A stretch of DNA of 64,000 bases, from assembly GCF_900115815.1 (NCBI RefSeq), contig NZ_FOXV01000004.1, forward strand, positions 1 through 64,000, read 5' to 3'. Below are positions 1 to 9,986 of the stretch, piece after piece. A program made the position numbers and the translations under genes. The stretch comes from Roseivivax halotolerans (GTDB lineage Bacteria; Pseudomonadota; Alphaproteobacteria; Rhodobacterales; Rhodobacteraceae). How positions within the stretch are numbered: position 1 is the stretch's first letter; every line of letters begins with the position of its first letter. The notes beneath the pieces were generated by a model. It saw only the letters and a program-made list of their open reading frames with translations, ran no database searches and had not been told where the DNA came from.

Positions 1-134
1 ATCTGGTCATAGGCGCGGAAGTCGCCGAAATACTTCGTGATCGCAGCCGTCAGCGTGGTCTTGCCGTGGTCAACGTGACCGATCGTGCCGATGTTACAGT
101 GCGGCTTCGAGCGGTCGAACTTTTCCTTTGCCAT
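1..134 (-). CDS. tuf: Elongation factor Tu, N-terminal fragment (gene continues beyond window start)
   Basis: EF-Tu is the GTPase that carries aminoacyl-tRNA to the ribosomal A site in the cytoplasm. Only the first 44 codons are inside the window; they begin [20 protein letters not shown] and include the P-loop GHVDHGKTT at residues 19-27, which is diagnostic of EF-Tu. The gene is the last member of the str operon seen here and follows fusA after an 82-bp gap that holds two hairpins. The gene is cut by the window edge, not broken. Bacteria of this group often carry two tuf copies; whether this one is duplicated cannot be seen. Confidence 0.97.
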   Translation of the reverse strand, partial: MAKEKFDRSKPHCNIGTIGHVDHGKTTLTAAITKYFGDFRAYDQ

Positions 135-156
135 GATGGCCTCCTTTGTCTTTGGC

Positions 157-212
157 GGTGCGCCTCAAATGCGCACCCTACGGGGGGTAGGGTGCGTGGT
201 CTCCCACGCACC
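157..212 (-). other. Two tandem hairpins in the fusA-tuf intercistronic gap
   Basis: A 7-bp stem (157-163 with 171-177) and a 9-bp stem (191-199 with 204-212, 4-nt loop) sit between the fusA stop and the tuf start. Neither is followed by a T-run on the minus strand, so they are not ordinary intrinsic terminators. They could be mRNA processing or stability elements that set the tuf:fusA ratio; that role is inference. Confidence 0.5.
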
Positions 213-216
213 GCTC

Positions 217-2358
<2,142 letters not shown>

Positions 2359-2383
2359 TGGAGTGCCTCAGGCTAGAGAAGTA

Positions 2384-2854
2384 TTACCAGCGGTAATGGC
2401 TGAACGCCTTGTTGGCGTCGGCCATCTTGTGGGTGTCTTCGCGCTTCTTCACCGCGGAGCCACGCGACTGAACGGCGTCCATGAGCTCGCCTGCGAGGCG
2501 CTCTTCCATGGTGTTCTCGTTGCGGGCGCGCGATGCGGTGATGAGCCAGCGGATCGCCAGCGCTTCACGGCGCTCGGGGCGAACCTCGACGGGGACCTGG
2601 TAGGTCGCACCGCCGACGCGGCGCGAGCGGACCTCGACCGACGGCTTGATGTTGTCGAGCGCCTCGTGGAAGACCTCGACGGGCGCGCGCTTGATCTTGG
2701 TCTCGACGCGGTCGAGCGCGTTGTAGACGATACGCTCGGCGGTGGATTTCTTGCCGTCCACCATGAGGTTGTTCATGAACTTGGTCAGAACACGATCGCC
2801 ATACTTGGCGTCGGGCAGGATCTCGCGCTTCTCGGCAGAGTGACGACGGGACAT
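2384..2854 (-). CDS. rpsG: 30S ribosomal protein S7
   Basis: S7 is a primary 16S rRNA-binding protein that nucleates assembly of the 30S head and lines the exit-site mRNA channel. The 156-residue protein begins [20 protein letters not shown] and contains the conserved [12 protein letters not shown] strand region, typical of bacterial S7. It lies 15 bp downstream of rpsL and 25 bp upstream of fusA, the standard str operon arrangement. In enterobacteria S7 is the translational repressor of this operon; no S7-binding structure is obvious in the 15-bp rpsL-rpsG gap here, so that mode of control is not supported by the sequence. Confidence 0.99.
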   Translation of the reverse strand: MSRRHSAEKREILPDAKYGDRVLTKFMNNLMVDGKKSTAERIVYNALDRVETKIKRAPVEVFHEALDNIKPSVEVRSRRVGGATYQVPVEVRPERREALAIRWLITASRARNENTMEERLAGELMDAVQSRGSAVKKREDTHKMADANKAFSHYRW

Positions 2855-2869
2855 GTTTTCCTAATCCTC

Positions 2870-3241
2870 TTACTTGGGACGCTTCGCGCCGTATTTCGAA
2901 CGACGCTGCTTGCGGTCCTTGACGCCCTGGGTGTCGAGAACGCCGCGCAGAATGTGGTAACGTACGCCGGGAAGGTCTTTCACACGGCCGCCGCGGATGA
3001 GCACGACCGAGTGCTCCTGCAGGTTATGGCTCTCACCCGGAATGTAGCTGATCACCTCGTAACCGTTGGTCAGACGCACCTTCGCCACCTTCCGCATAGC
3101 CGAGTTCGGCTTCTTCGGCGTGGTGGTGTAGACGCGCGTGCATACGCCGCGTTTCTGCGGGCATCCCTCGAGGTGCTGCGACTTCGAGCGCTTGACTTTG
3201 GGCTGCCGCGGCTTGCGGATCAGCTGTTGGATCGTTGGCAT
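2870..3241 (-). CDS. rpsL: 30S ribosomal protein S12
   Basis: S12 sits in the decoding centre of the 30S subunit and controls translational accuracy; mutations in it give streptomycin resistance. The 123-residue product begins [12 protein letters not shown] and contains the [15 protein letters not shown] segment that includes the lysine classically changed in streptomycin-resistant mutants (here the unmutated K in TPKKPNS) and the later PGVRYHI segment. It is the first gene of the minus-strand str operon and is preceded by a leader of about 320 nt. No rpoC lies immediately upstream; the neighbour is a divergent glycosyltransferase. Confidence 0.99.
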   Translation of the reverse strand: MPTIQQLIRKPRQPKVKRSKSQHLEGCPQKRGVCTRVYTTTPKKPNSAMRKVAKVRLTNGYEVISYIPGESHNLQEHSVVLIRGGRVKDLPGVRYHILRGVLDTQGVKDRKQRRSKYGAKRPK

Positions 3242-3703
3242 TCCGGTTTCCCCGTTTAGCTCACATCAGGTGCGGCAGGCCGCGGCCCGACGCTATGGGT
3301 TCGTCAAATTCGGTGTCCCGCGCCCTCGCGCAAACACCATCGGTTTCGTCCGCGGGCGCCCCGGCGCGCCATCTTGGGCGCTGCCGTCTCCGGTCTGGTC
3401 TCTCGCATCGGACCATGCCGACGCAAAAAGCCGCATGCGTTCCCCGGTTCAGGGAACGACGCGGGAGATACCAGAGGATCGGGGCGCGTGGCCCGGATCA
3501 TGACCGCTTCAGTTCGTATGTCGGACCGAACGGAAAACGCTTCCGGCTCGGTCAAGATGCGCGGCGTATATGGGGAGTCTCTGGGCTTGTCAACAGCCCT
3601 GCACACCCGTGTTCGGCAGGGTTTCTCCGGCGCATTTGCGCTTGTTCCGAAAGGCCCCTGCGGGCACCACTTCACGCGCAGCTCTCTGACAGGATCGCCC
3701 CCG
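3242..3703. other. Divergent intergenic region with str operon leader
   Basis: This 462-bp region separates rpsL (minus) from a glycosyltransferase (plus). The one strong signal is the minus-strand promoter at 3565-3593; from it the rpsL leader runs about 320 nt. Open frames through the region on both strands do not look like proteins. I see no clear plus-strand promoter or terminator. Confidence 0.6.
3565..3593 (-). promoter_or_regulatory. Sigma70-type promoter of the str operon
   Basis: Read on the minus strand there is a perfect -35 hexamer TTGACA (3588-3593), a 17-bp spacer and a -10 hexamer TATACG (3565-3570). This is the best match to the housekeeping promoter consensus noticed in the window and points at rpsL-rpsG-fusA-tuf. 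Transcription would start near 3557. Confidence 0.75.
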
Positions 3704-4510
3704 ATGCAAGTGATTGGCCTCTGCCGGTTCTCCTACCCCGCCGAGGGCGGTTTCCAAATCGAACACGACAGTATCGAAGAACGCACCGCCTTTCTTTACG
3801 CAGCCGAACGGCTCGAGGAGCGGCTGGCGCTGTTCGAGGCGATCTGCCTGCCGGGCCTCAAGGCGCAGACCGATCCCGATTTCACCTTCGTCATCCTTGT
3901 CGGCGACAGTCTTCCTGCACAGACGCTCTCGCGGCTTCTGGAACTGACCGCCGATATGCCGCAAGCGCGCATCGTCGCAGAGCCGCCTGCGCCACACCGC
4001 AAGGTCTGCCAGAAGGTTCTGAACGAGGCGCGGCTCGACCCGGACGAGCCTTGCCTGCAATTCCGGCATGACGACGACGACGCGGTGGCGGTGGACTTCG
4101 TGGCCTGTCTGCGCGCGGCGGCGGCCGATTGCGCGCCGCTTCTCGGGAAGCATCGGCTCGTGGGCTTCGACTGGGGGTCGGGATGGCTGATCCGCGCCGA
4201 TGCAAACGGGCTTTCGGGCGAGCCAGTGTCGCATCCCTATTGGGGCGTGGCGCAGGCGATGGCGGTGAAAGGCGGCGTCCGGCAAAGCGTCATGAATTTC
4301 GGTCACCAGAAGATCAACCAGCACATGCCGACCGTCACCTTCAACGATCCACCCATGTTCCTCCGGGGACATAACGGCTTTAACGATTCGCGTCAGAAGC
4401 GGCATGTGAAGCCGCATCCCCTGCCCCGGCTGGATGCCGCCGGCGAAGCGGAGATCCAAGCGCGATTCGCCGTCGACGCGAACCACGTCAGGGCCGTGTT
4501 TGCCTCTTAG
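3704..4510 (+). CDS. Putative rhamnosyl/glycosyltransferase (PF11316-like)
   Basis: The 268-residue protein resembles the putative rhamnosyl transferase family common in marine alphaproteobacteria: it begins MQVIGLCRFSYPAEGGFQ and carries an acidic run FRHDDDDAV near residue 125, the place where GT-A enzymes bind a divalent metal and the nucleotide sugar. It probably adds sugars to a surface polysaccharide, but acceptor and donor cannot be told from sequence. The frame is open far upstream; ATG 3704 was chosen because family similarity starts there. It ends in a 4-bp convergent overlap with the DMT transporter gene, and no other polysaccharide genes are adjacent. Confidence 0.75.
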   Translation: MQVIGLCRFSYPAEGGFQIEHDSIEERTAFLYAAERLEERLALFEAICLPGLKAQTDPDFTFVILVGDSLPAQTLSRLLELTADMPQARIVAEPPAPHRKVCQKVLNEARLDPDEPCLQFRHDDDDAVAVDFVACLRAAAADCAPLLGKHRLVGFDWGSGWLIRADANGLSGEPVSHPYWGVAQAMAVKGGVRQSVMNFGHQKINQHMPTVTFNDPPMFLRGHNGFNDSRQKRHVKPHPLPRLDAAGEAEIQARFAVDANHVRAVFAS

Positions 4511-5403
4511 CGCGGCACCCCGCGCCGCGGCCGCTTTGCCCCGAGCCGCCGCTCGCGGCGGAGCGTGAACACCCCCGCCCCGACGACAAGCGCCGCCCCC
4601 GCGAAGGTCAGAGGCTCCGGCCACTCGCCAAAGACCAGAAGCCCGAGCGCCAGCGCCCAGAGAAGGCCGGTGAAACGGAACGGCGCGACGGCGGAGATAT
4701 CGCCGACCCGCATCACCGCGACGGACAGGAAGTATCCCGCGCTGACAAAGATCGCAGAACCGAGAACCAGCCCGCCCGTGCCCACCGACAGCGGCTGCCA
4801 GCCCTGGACCAGAGTCAGCCCCGACGCGAAGAGCGTCACGGCGACCGCGGCGGAGAGCGTGACCAGCAGCGACGGCACGCCCGCCGACATCCGCCGCGTC
4901 GTCAGATCGCGCACCGTCACGAAAAGGACGGCGATCAGCACATAGACCGAGGCGGCGGTGAAATCCTCGGTTCCGGGGCGCACGATCAGCAGCATCCCGC
5001 AGAAGCCAACCCCGATCGCGGCCCATCGCCGCCAGCCGACCTCCTCACCGAAAAAGAGCGCCGCGCCCAGCGTCACGGTCAGCGGCAGCGTCTGCAGGAT
5101 CGCGGTGACATTGGCGATGGGCAGCGCCAGAAGCGCGGTCAGGAAGAAATAGGCCGCGCCAACCTCCGCGAGCGACCGCAGCGCGATCAGCACCGCGTCC
5201 CGCCGCGGCACGGCCCTCAGCGCACCCAGCATCCGCGCCAGCACGACAAGCGCGCAAATCGAGATCGCGCCGCGCAGGAGCAGGATCTGCCCGAGCGGCA
5301 GCGCCGCCCCCGCCGCCTTCACGAAGGCGTCGTTGATGGTGAAGGCGGCCATCGAGGCCATCATCAGCCCCGCGCCCTTCGCGTTGTCCGCACTCGGTGT
5401 CAT
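4507..5403 (-). CDS. DMT superfamily (EamA) transporter
   Basis: A 298-residue inner-membrane protein with about ten hydrophobic helices arranged as two EamA repeats, the organisation of drug/metabolite exporters such as RhaT- and YdcZ-like carriers. It begins MTPSADNAKGAGLMMASMAA; the first helix follows directly (FTINDAFVKAAG), which supports this start over an upstream alternative at 5487. It ends RRERRLGAKRPRRGVPR, a positive cytoplasmic tail. Substrate is unknown. The gene is divergent from parE, with 118 bp between starts, and overlaps the end of the glycosyltransferase by 4 bp in convergent orientation. Confidence 0.85.
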   Translation of the reverse strand: MTPSADNAKGAGLMMASMAAFTINDAFVKAAGAALPLGQILLLRGAISICALVVLARMLGALRAVPRRDAVLIALRSLAEVGAAYFFLTALLALPIANVTAILQTLPLTVTLGAALFFGEEVGWRRWAAIGVGFCGMLLIVRPGTEDFTAASVYVLIAVLFVTVRDLTTRRMSAGVPSLLVTLSAAVAVTLFASGLTLVQGWQPLSVGTGGLVLGSAIFVSAGYFLSVAVMRVGDISAVAPFRFTGLLWALALGLLVFGEWPEPLTFAGAALVVGAGVFTLRRERRLGAKRPRRGVPR

Positions 5404-5521
5404 GCGGCAAGCGGTAGCACCACCGCGCGCGCTCCGCCAGATATGGTCCGGCTTGCCCTGCCGAGCCCTAGATGGTCTAATCCACACTCAACCCAACCAC
5501 AGAATCCGGGACGAGCAGCTT

Positions 5522-7480
5522 ATGGCCGAAGACCTTCTCGCGGGCCAAGTGCCCTCAGATTACGACGCCTCCTCGATCGAGGTGCTCGAAGGGCTCGAAC
5601 CCGTCCGAAAACGCCCCGGCATGTATATCGGCGGCACCGACGAGCGCGCGCTGCACCACATGGTGGCCGAGGTCCTCGACAACTCGATGGACGAGGCGGT
5701 CGCGGGCCATGCCAACCGCATCGAGGTGGAGATCCTGCAAGACGGCTCCTGCCTCGTGCGCGACAACGGGCGCGGCATTCCGATCGATCCGCACCCCAAG
5801 TTCCCGGAGAAGTCCGCGCTCGAGGTGATCCTCTGCACTCTGCACGCGGGCGGCAAGTTCTCGGGCAAAGCCTACGAGACCTCGGGCGGCCTGCACGGCG
5901 TCGGGGCCTCGGTGGTCAACGCCCTGTCGGATTCGATGGTCGTCGAAGTCGCCCGCAACCGCGAGCTCTACGTGCAGCGCTTCTCGCGCGGCAAGCCGCT
6001 TGGCCCGGTGGAAAAGGCGGGCCAGGCGCCGAACCGGCGCGGCACGACCGTGACCTTCCATGCGGACCCCGAGATCTTCGGCACGCACAAGCTCAAGCCA
6101 TCGCGGCTCTTCAAGATGGTGCGCTCGAAGGCCTATCTCTTCTCGGGCGTGGAGATCCGCTGGAAATCGGCCATCGACGATGGCGAGACCCCGACCGAGG
6201 CCACCTTCCACTTCCCCGGAGGTCTATCGGATTACCTGACTGAGACCCTGGGCGGCGCGGCCACCTATGCCAGCCAGCCCTTCTCGGGCACGGTCGAGTT
6301 CCGCGAACGCTTCGACCGGCCCGGCAAGGTGGAATGGGCGATCAACTGGACGCCCTCTCGCGACGGCTTCCTGCAGAGCTACTGCAACACGGTGCCGACC
6401 CCCGAAGGCGGCACGCACGAGGCCGGGTTCTGGGCCGCCATCCTCAAGGGCATCCGGGCCTATGGCGATCTCGCGGGCAACAAGAAGGCGCAGAATATCA
6501 CCCGCGACGATCTCGTCACCGGCGGCTGCGCGCTGGTCTCCTGCTTCATCCGCGAGCCGGAATTCGTCGGCCAGACGAAGGACCGGCTGGCCACGACCGA
6601 AGCCGCCAAGCTGGTCGAAGGCGCGGTGCGCGACCGGTTCGACAACTGGCTGGCCTCGGACACAAAGTCCGCGGGCGCAATCCTTGATTTCCTCGTCCTG
6701 CGCGCCGAAGAGCGGATGCGCCGCCGCAAGGAGAAAGAGACGCAGCGCAAATCGGCAACCAAGCGCCTGCGCCTGCCCGGCAAGCTGACCGATTGCACCT
6801 CGAAGACGCGCGAGGGCACGGAGCTTTTCATCGTCGAGGGCGATTCCGCAGGCGGCTCGGCCAAGGGCGCGCGGTTCCGCGAGTTCCAGGCGCTGCTCCC
6901 CTTGCGCGGCAAGGTTCTGAACGTGCTCGGCGCGGCGTCCTCGAAGCTCGGCCAGAATGCCGAGATCAACGATCTCTGCGAAGCGCTCGGCGTCGGGCTC
7001 GGCACGCGGTTCAATCTCGACGATCTGCGCTACGACAAGATCATCATCATGTGCGATGCGGACGTCGACGGCGCGCACATCGCCTCGCTCCTGATGACGT
7101 TCTTCTTCAGCCAGATGCGGCCGCTCATCGATAACGGCCATCTCTACCTGGCATGCCCACCGCTCTACCGGCTCACGCAAGGGCCGAAGCGGCTCTATGT
7201 CGCCGACGAAGCCGAAAAAGAGCTCTGGATGGAGAAAGGGCTCGGCGGGAAAGGCAAGATCGACGTGCAACGTTTCAAGGGTCTCGGCGAAATGGACGCC
7301 AAGGACCTGAAAGAGACGACGATGGACCCCGCGACGCGCAAGCTCATCCGCGTGACCATCGACGAGGACGAGCCCGGCGAGACCGGCGACCTCGTGGAAC
7401 GCCTCATGGGCAAGAAGCCGGAGCTGCGGTTCCAGTATATCCAGGAGAATGCGCGGTTCGTGGAGGAGCTGGATGTGTGA
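5522..7480 (+). CDS. parE: DNA topoisomerase IV subunit B
   Basis: ParE is the ATPase subunit of topoisomerase IV, which with ParC decatenates daughter chromosomes. The 652-residue protein has a GHKL ATPase domain (VLDNSMDEAV N-box near residue 55, GGLHGVGASVVNALS lid near 125), a transducer domain, and a TOPRIM domain with IVEGDSAGGSA near residue 435 and DADVDGAHI near 512, ending in the conserved RFKGLGEMD region. It was assigned as ParE rather than GyrB because it is shorter than GyrB and has the GMYIGGTDERALHHM form of the N-terminal motif. parC is not in the window, so the two subunits are encoded apart. Confidence 0.93.
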   Translation: MAEDLLAGQVPSDYDASSIEVLEGLEPVRKRPGMYIGGTDERALHHMVAEVLDNSMDEAVAGHANRIEVEILQDGSCLVRDNGRGIPIDPHPKFPEKSALEVILCTLHAGGKFSGKAYETSGGLHGVGASVVNALSDSMVVEVARNRELYVQRFSRGKPLGPVEKAGQAPNRRGTTVTFHADPEIFGTHKLKPSRLFKMVRSKAYLFSGVEIRWKSAIDDGETPTEATFHFPGGLSDYLTETLGGAATYASQPFSGTVEFRERFDRPGKVEWAINWTPSRDGFLQSYCNTVPTPEGGTHEAGFWAAILKGIRAYGDLAGNKKAQNITRDDLVTGGCALVSCFIREPEFVGQTKDRLATTEAAKLVEGAVRDRFDNWLASDTKSAGAILDFLVLRAEERMRRRKEKETQRKSATKRLRLPGKLTDCTSKTREGTELFIVEGDSAGGSAKGARFREFQALLPLRGKVLNVLGAASSKLGQNAEINDLCEALGVGLGTRFNLDDLRYDKIIIMCDADVDGAHIASLLMTFFFSQMRPLIDNGHLYLACPPLYRLTQGPKRLYVADEAEKELWMEKGLGGKGKIDVQRFKGLGEMDAKDLKETTMDPATRKLIRVTIDEDEPGETGDLVERLMGKKPELRFQYIQENARFVEELDV

Positions 7481-7787
7481 GGTCGGTTATCTGCCGGGTC
7501 GATCCGCTCATCCACAATCCAGCGAAATGCCGGGCGCGCCTGCCCGAGGGATGGCGCTCCATAGCTGGAACGTGGGCGCTTTATAGCTGCCACATTCGCG
7601 CGCATGTTGATCGCAAGCGCCAGACCCGACAAAGCGCCAACCCACCGCGGCGGGCAGGCGCTGGAGCGCGGCGGCTGCGGAGCAACCTTGATTCCGCGCT
7701 CCGGGTCATCTGGTTCTATTGAATGCCCAAGCAGTTACCCACCGAAACGTGAGCCGCCCTCTGCCGCGCCGTTGCTAAGCTCGCCCC
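7481..7787. other. Intergenic region without recognised features
   Basis: The 307 bp between parE and the DUF1194 gene contain no convincing gene, tRNA, terminator or promoter. The frames that cross it are out-of-frame overlaps with its neighbours. Confidence 0.5.
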
Positions 7788-8486
7788 ATGCGACGCTTTC
7801 TTCTTGCCCTCACATTCCTTGCCTCACCGGCATTCGCGCAGGACACCGACCTCGAACTGGTGCTCCTCGCCGATGCCTCGGGCTCCATCGACGCCTCCGA
7901 GATCGCCTTCCAGCGCGAAGGCTATGCGGCGGCGATCACCGACCCCGAGGTGCTCGCGGCAATCCGGAACACCGCCTATGGCTCCATCGCGGTGACTTAC
8001 GTCGAATGGGCCGCGAACACGGCGGTCGTCGCGCCCTGGACGCGGATCGCGGGGCTTGAGCAAGCCGAAGTCTTCGCCGCAGAGCTTCTGTCGAAACCCC
8101 GGCAAGCCTATGGACGCAACGCGATCGGCTCGGCGCTCCTCGACGGGCTCGAGCTGATGGAGACCAACGATATCGATGGCTGGCGGCGCGTGATCGACTT
8201 CTCGGGCGACAGCGTGAACAACTACTCCGGCCCCTCCATCGCCGAGGCCCGCGCCCGCGTTCTGGCCGAAGGCGTTACCATCAACGCCCTGCCGATCCTG
8301 CGCCAGAACGATCCGGGCCGCGCGCATGGCGGGCTTGAGGCTGCTTACGAGACGCAGATCATCGGCGGGATGGGATCGTTCGTCGTTACCGCCGAAAGCC
8401 GCGAAAGCTTCGCCGAGGCGGTCAAGCGCAAGCTCATCCTGGAGATCTCGGGCACGCATGCACTTCCCCGCGAGGCCAGACGCTGA
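7788..8486 (+). CDS. Secreted DUF1194 von Willebrand factor A-like protein
   Basis: A 232-residue exported protein: a signal peptide MRRFLLALTFLASPAFA is followed by a vWA-like fold with a MIDAS-type DASGS at residues 29-33 and a threonine/serine-rich second loop. The family (DUF1194) is widespread in Rhodobacterales and has no established function; the intact MIDAS predicts divalent-metal-dependent protein binding in the periplasm. It is 40 bp upstream of a zincin-like lipoprotein on the same strand, so the two may be co-expressed. Cleavage is predicted between A17 and Q18. Confidence 0.85.
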   Translation: MRRFLLALTFLASPAFAQDTDLELVLLADASGSIDASEIAFQREGYAAAITDPEVLAAIRNTAYGSIAVTYVEWAANTAVVAPWTRIAGLEQAEVFAAELLSKPRQAYGRNAIGSALLDGLELMETNDIDGWRRVIDFSGDSVNNYSGPSIAEARARVLAEGVTINALPILRQNDPGRAHGGLEAAYETQIIGGMGSFVVTAESRESFAEAVKRKLILEISGTHALPREARR

Positions 8487-8526
8487 GGGCTTGTCGCGGG
8501 GCGCGCTTTGAGCTTCCTTGCGTGCC

Positions 8527-9207
8527 ATGCGCCTTCTGATCGTCGCTCTTCTTCTCCTGGCCGCCTGCGGCCGCCCGCTGACGGAGCGCGAGGCGTTCGT
8601 TGCCGATGCACTGACGGGCGGCACTGTCGATCCGCGCCCGGTGCGCTTCAACGACGGGCATCCCTTCGCGGCCTACAGCTACACAAGGCCAATCCGCCCG
8701 CGCCTCACCTGCCAGGACCGCCTGTTTCCACCCTCGAAAGGCGAACGGGTTGAGGTCTCGGCCGGCGCGATCGCGCTTTTCAACCGGGTGATGTGGCGCG
8801 AGGACATTTTCCGTGACGATTTCTTCGCCGAGATGCCCGAGGTGATCGACCTCTATTCGGCCATGCTCTTTGCTCACGAGATGACGCATGTCTGGCAATG
8901 GCAACAGCGCGAGCGCACGGGCTACCATCCGTTTCGCGCCGCCGCCGAACATCAGCGGAGCGACGATCCATACCTCTTCGATCCCGATGCGACCGGCGAC
9001 TTCTTTGCCTATGGCTACGAGCAGCAGGGCTCCTTGGTCGAAGAATATGTCTGCTGCCTGGTGCTCGATCCCGAGGCACCGCGCACGGACCGGCTGCGAC
9101 AGACGATTTCGGGCGCCATGGACATTTCGGGCCTCGAACGTGTGCTCGAGGCCCGGAACGTCCGCATCCCCTGGGCGGGAGCGGAGACGGAAAACATCTG
9201 CCGCTGA
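8527..9207 (+). CDS. Lipoprotein with HExxH zinc-peptidase motif
   Basis: The 226-residue product starts with a lipoprotein signal MRLLIVALLLLAAC, so it should be acylated at C14. An HEMTH motif lies at residues 117-121, followed by tryptophan and glutamine residues (VWQWQ) and a downstream EEY at 172-174 that could give the third zinc ligand, as in gluzincin-type folds. I do not recognise a named family. A TTG start three codons upstream is possible but ATG 8527 gives the better signal peptide. The gene follows the secreted DUF1194 protein and converges on csbD with 7 bp between stops. Confidence 0.75.
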   Translation: MRLLIVALLLLAACGRPLTEREAFVADALTGGTVDPRPVRFNDGHPFAAYSYTRPIRPRLTCQDRLFPPSKGERVEVSAGAIALFNRVMWREDIFRDDFFAEMPEVIDLYSAMLFAHEMTHVWQWQQRERTGYHPFRAAAEHQRSDDPYLFDPDATGDFFAYGYEQQGSLVEEYVCCLVLDPEAPRTDRLRQTISGAMDISGLERVLEARNVRIPWAGAETENICR

Positions 9208-9214
9208 CGCGCGA

Positions 9215-9412
9215 TCAGAGGCCCGCGACGAACTTGTCGAACTCGCGCTCGGCTTCTTCGCGGGTCTTGCCGTATTTCTTCTGGATCTGGCCGATCATCT
9301 GTTCACGATCGCCCTTGGTCTGCTGAACCTCGTCCTCGTTCAGCTCGCCCCAATGCTGGCGCACCTGGCCGACGAGTTCAGTCCAATGGCCTTTGAGTTG
9401 GTCGAAATTCAT
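9215..9412 (-). CDS. CsbD family general stress protein
   Basis: A 65-residue hydrophilic protein beginning MNFDQLKGHWTELVGQVRQHWG, the characteristic opening of CsbD/YjbJ proteins, with a charged helical C-terminus (QIQKKYGKTREEAEREFDKF). CsbD proteins accumulate under stress or in stationary phase in several bacteria; their molecular role is not known. ATG 9412 fits the family N-terminus better than the upstream in-frame start at 9448. The upstream sequence contains a GGAAC-N19-GTT arrangement on the minus strand that loosely resembles ECF stress promoters. Confidence 0.9.
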   Translation of the reverse strand: MNFDQLKGHWTELVGQVRQHWGELNEDEVQQTKGDREQMIGQIQKKYGKTREEAEREFDKFVAGL

Positions 9413-9506
9413 GGCGTGTCCTTTCGCAATTGTACTACGAATATCCAACGCATCGCCCCGCAGGCCATGTTCCGAAATTCATGCGCCGCGCGCGCATCTT
9501 CGCCGA

Positions 9507-9986
9507 TCAATCGTCGAGGCTGCCATGCACGGCGAAGGCTTCGATTTTGGCATCCGGTGCTTCGATGGCGCGATACGCCTCGCGCACGCCCGCGTCGGTC
9601 AACTCGCGAGAGACGCTCAGGATCGTATTCGGGTCGAAATCGTCGCACATCGCCTGCATCTCCGCGATCTCGGCTTCTGCCACTTCGCGCGCCGCATCCT
9701 GCGAGGGTGCGCCATAGACCTCCACGAAATGCGTCGCCAGCGTCTCGACAAGGCGCACCCGCTCCGCCGCCTCGATCCGGGTAACGGCAACGAAGGTCAC
9801 GCGCCCGAAGGTCTCGAGCCCGAGCCAGCCGTTCGAGAAGGCCTGCCGCGCCTTGCCCTCGAGATCGCCCTCGCCCCAGTTGGAGAACTCGAACCCGCCC
9901 GAGATGCACCATTCCCCGGTGCGGGCCGGGCTGTGGAACACCCGTGTATCGCTTTCGTCGAAATGGATCGCGCGTGCGAGGTTCAT
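9507..9986 (-). CDS. DUF6505 family protein
   Basis: A 159-residue soluble protein that begins MNLARAIHFDESDTRVFHSP, matching the DUF6505 family of alphaproteobacteria as I remember it. No enzymatic motif is visible; the middle is a beta-rich stretch with aromatic residues and the C-terminal third is helical and acidic. Its start overlaps the stop of the ligase-fold gene in an ATGA, so it is translated from the same mRNA as mrp and the ligase-fold gene. Function is unknown; context suggests a role with Mrp in maturing or using a cofactor-bearing enzyme. Confidence 0.75.
   Translation of the reverse strand: MNLARAIHFDESDTRVFHSPARTGEWCISGGFEFSNWGEGDLEGKARQAFSNGWLGLETFGRVTFVAVTRIEAAERVRLVETLATHFVEVYGAPSQDAAREVAEAEIAEMQAMCDDFDPNTILSVSRELTDAGVREAYRAIEAPDAKIEAFAVHGSLDD

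Noticed and set aside
3304-3675. 123-residue minus-strand frame upstream of rpsL
   Set aside because: It overlaps the str promoter and leader and its composition is not protein-like.
9447-9473. GGAAC-N19-GTT resembling an EcfG-type stress promoter before csbD
   Set aside because: Spacing is at or beyond the usual range and this group often lacks the PhyR-EcfG system; kept only as a note.
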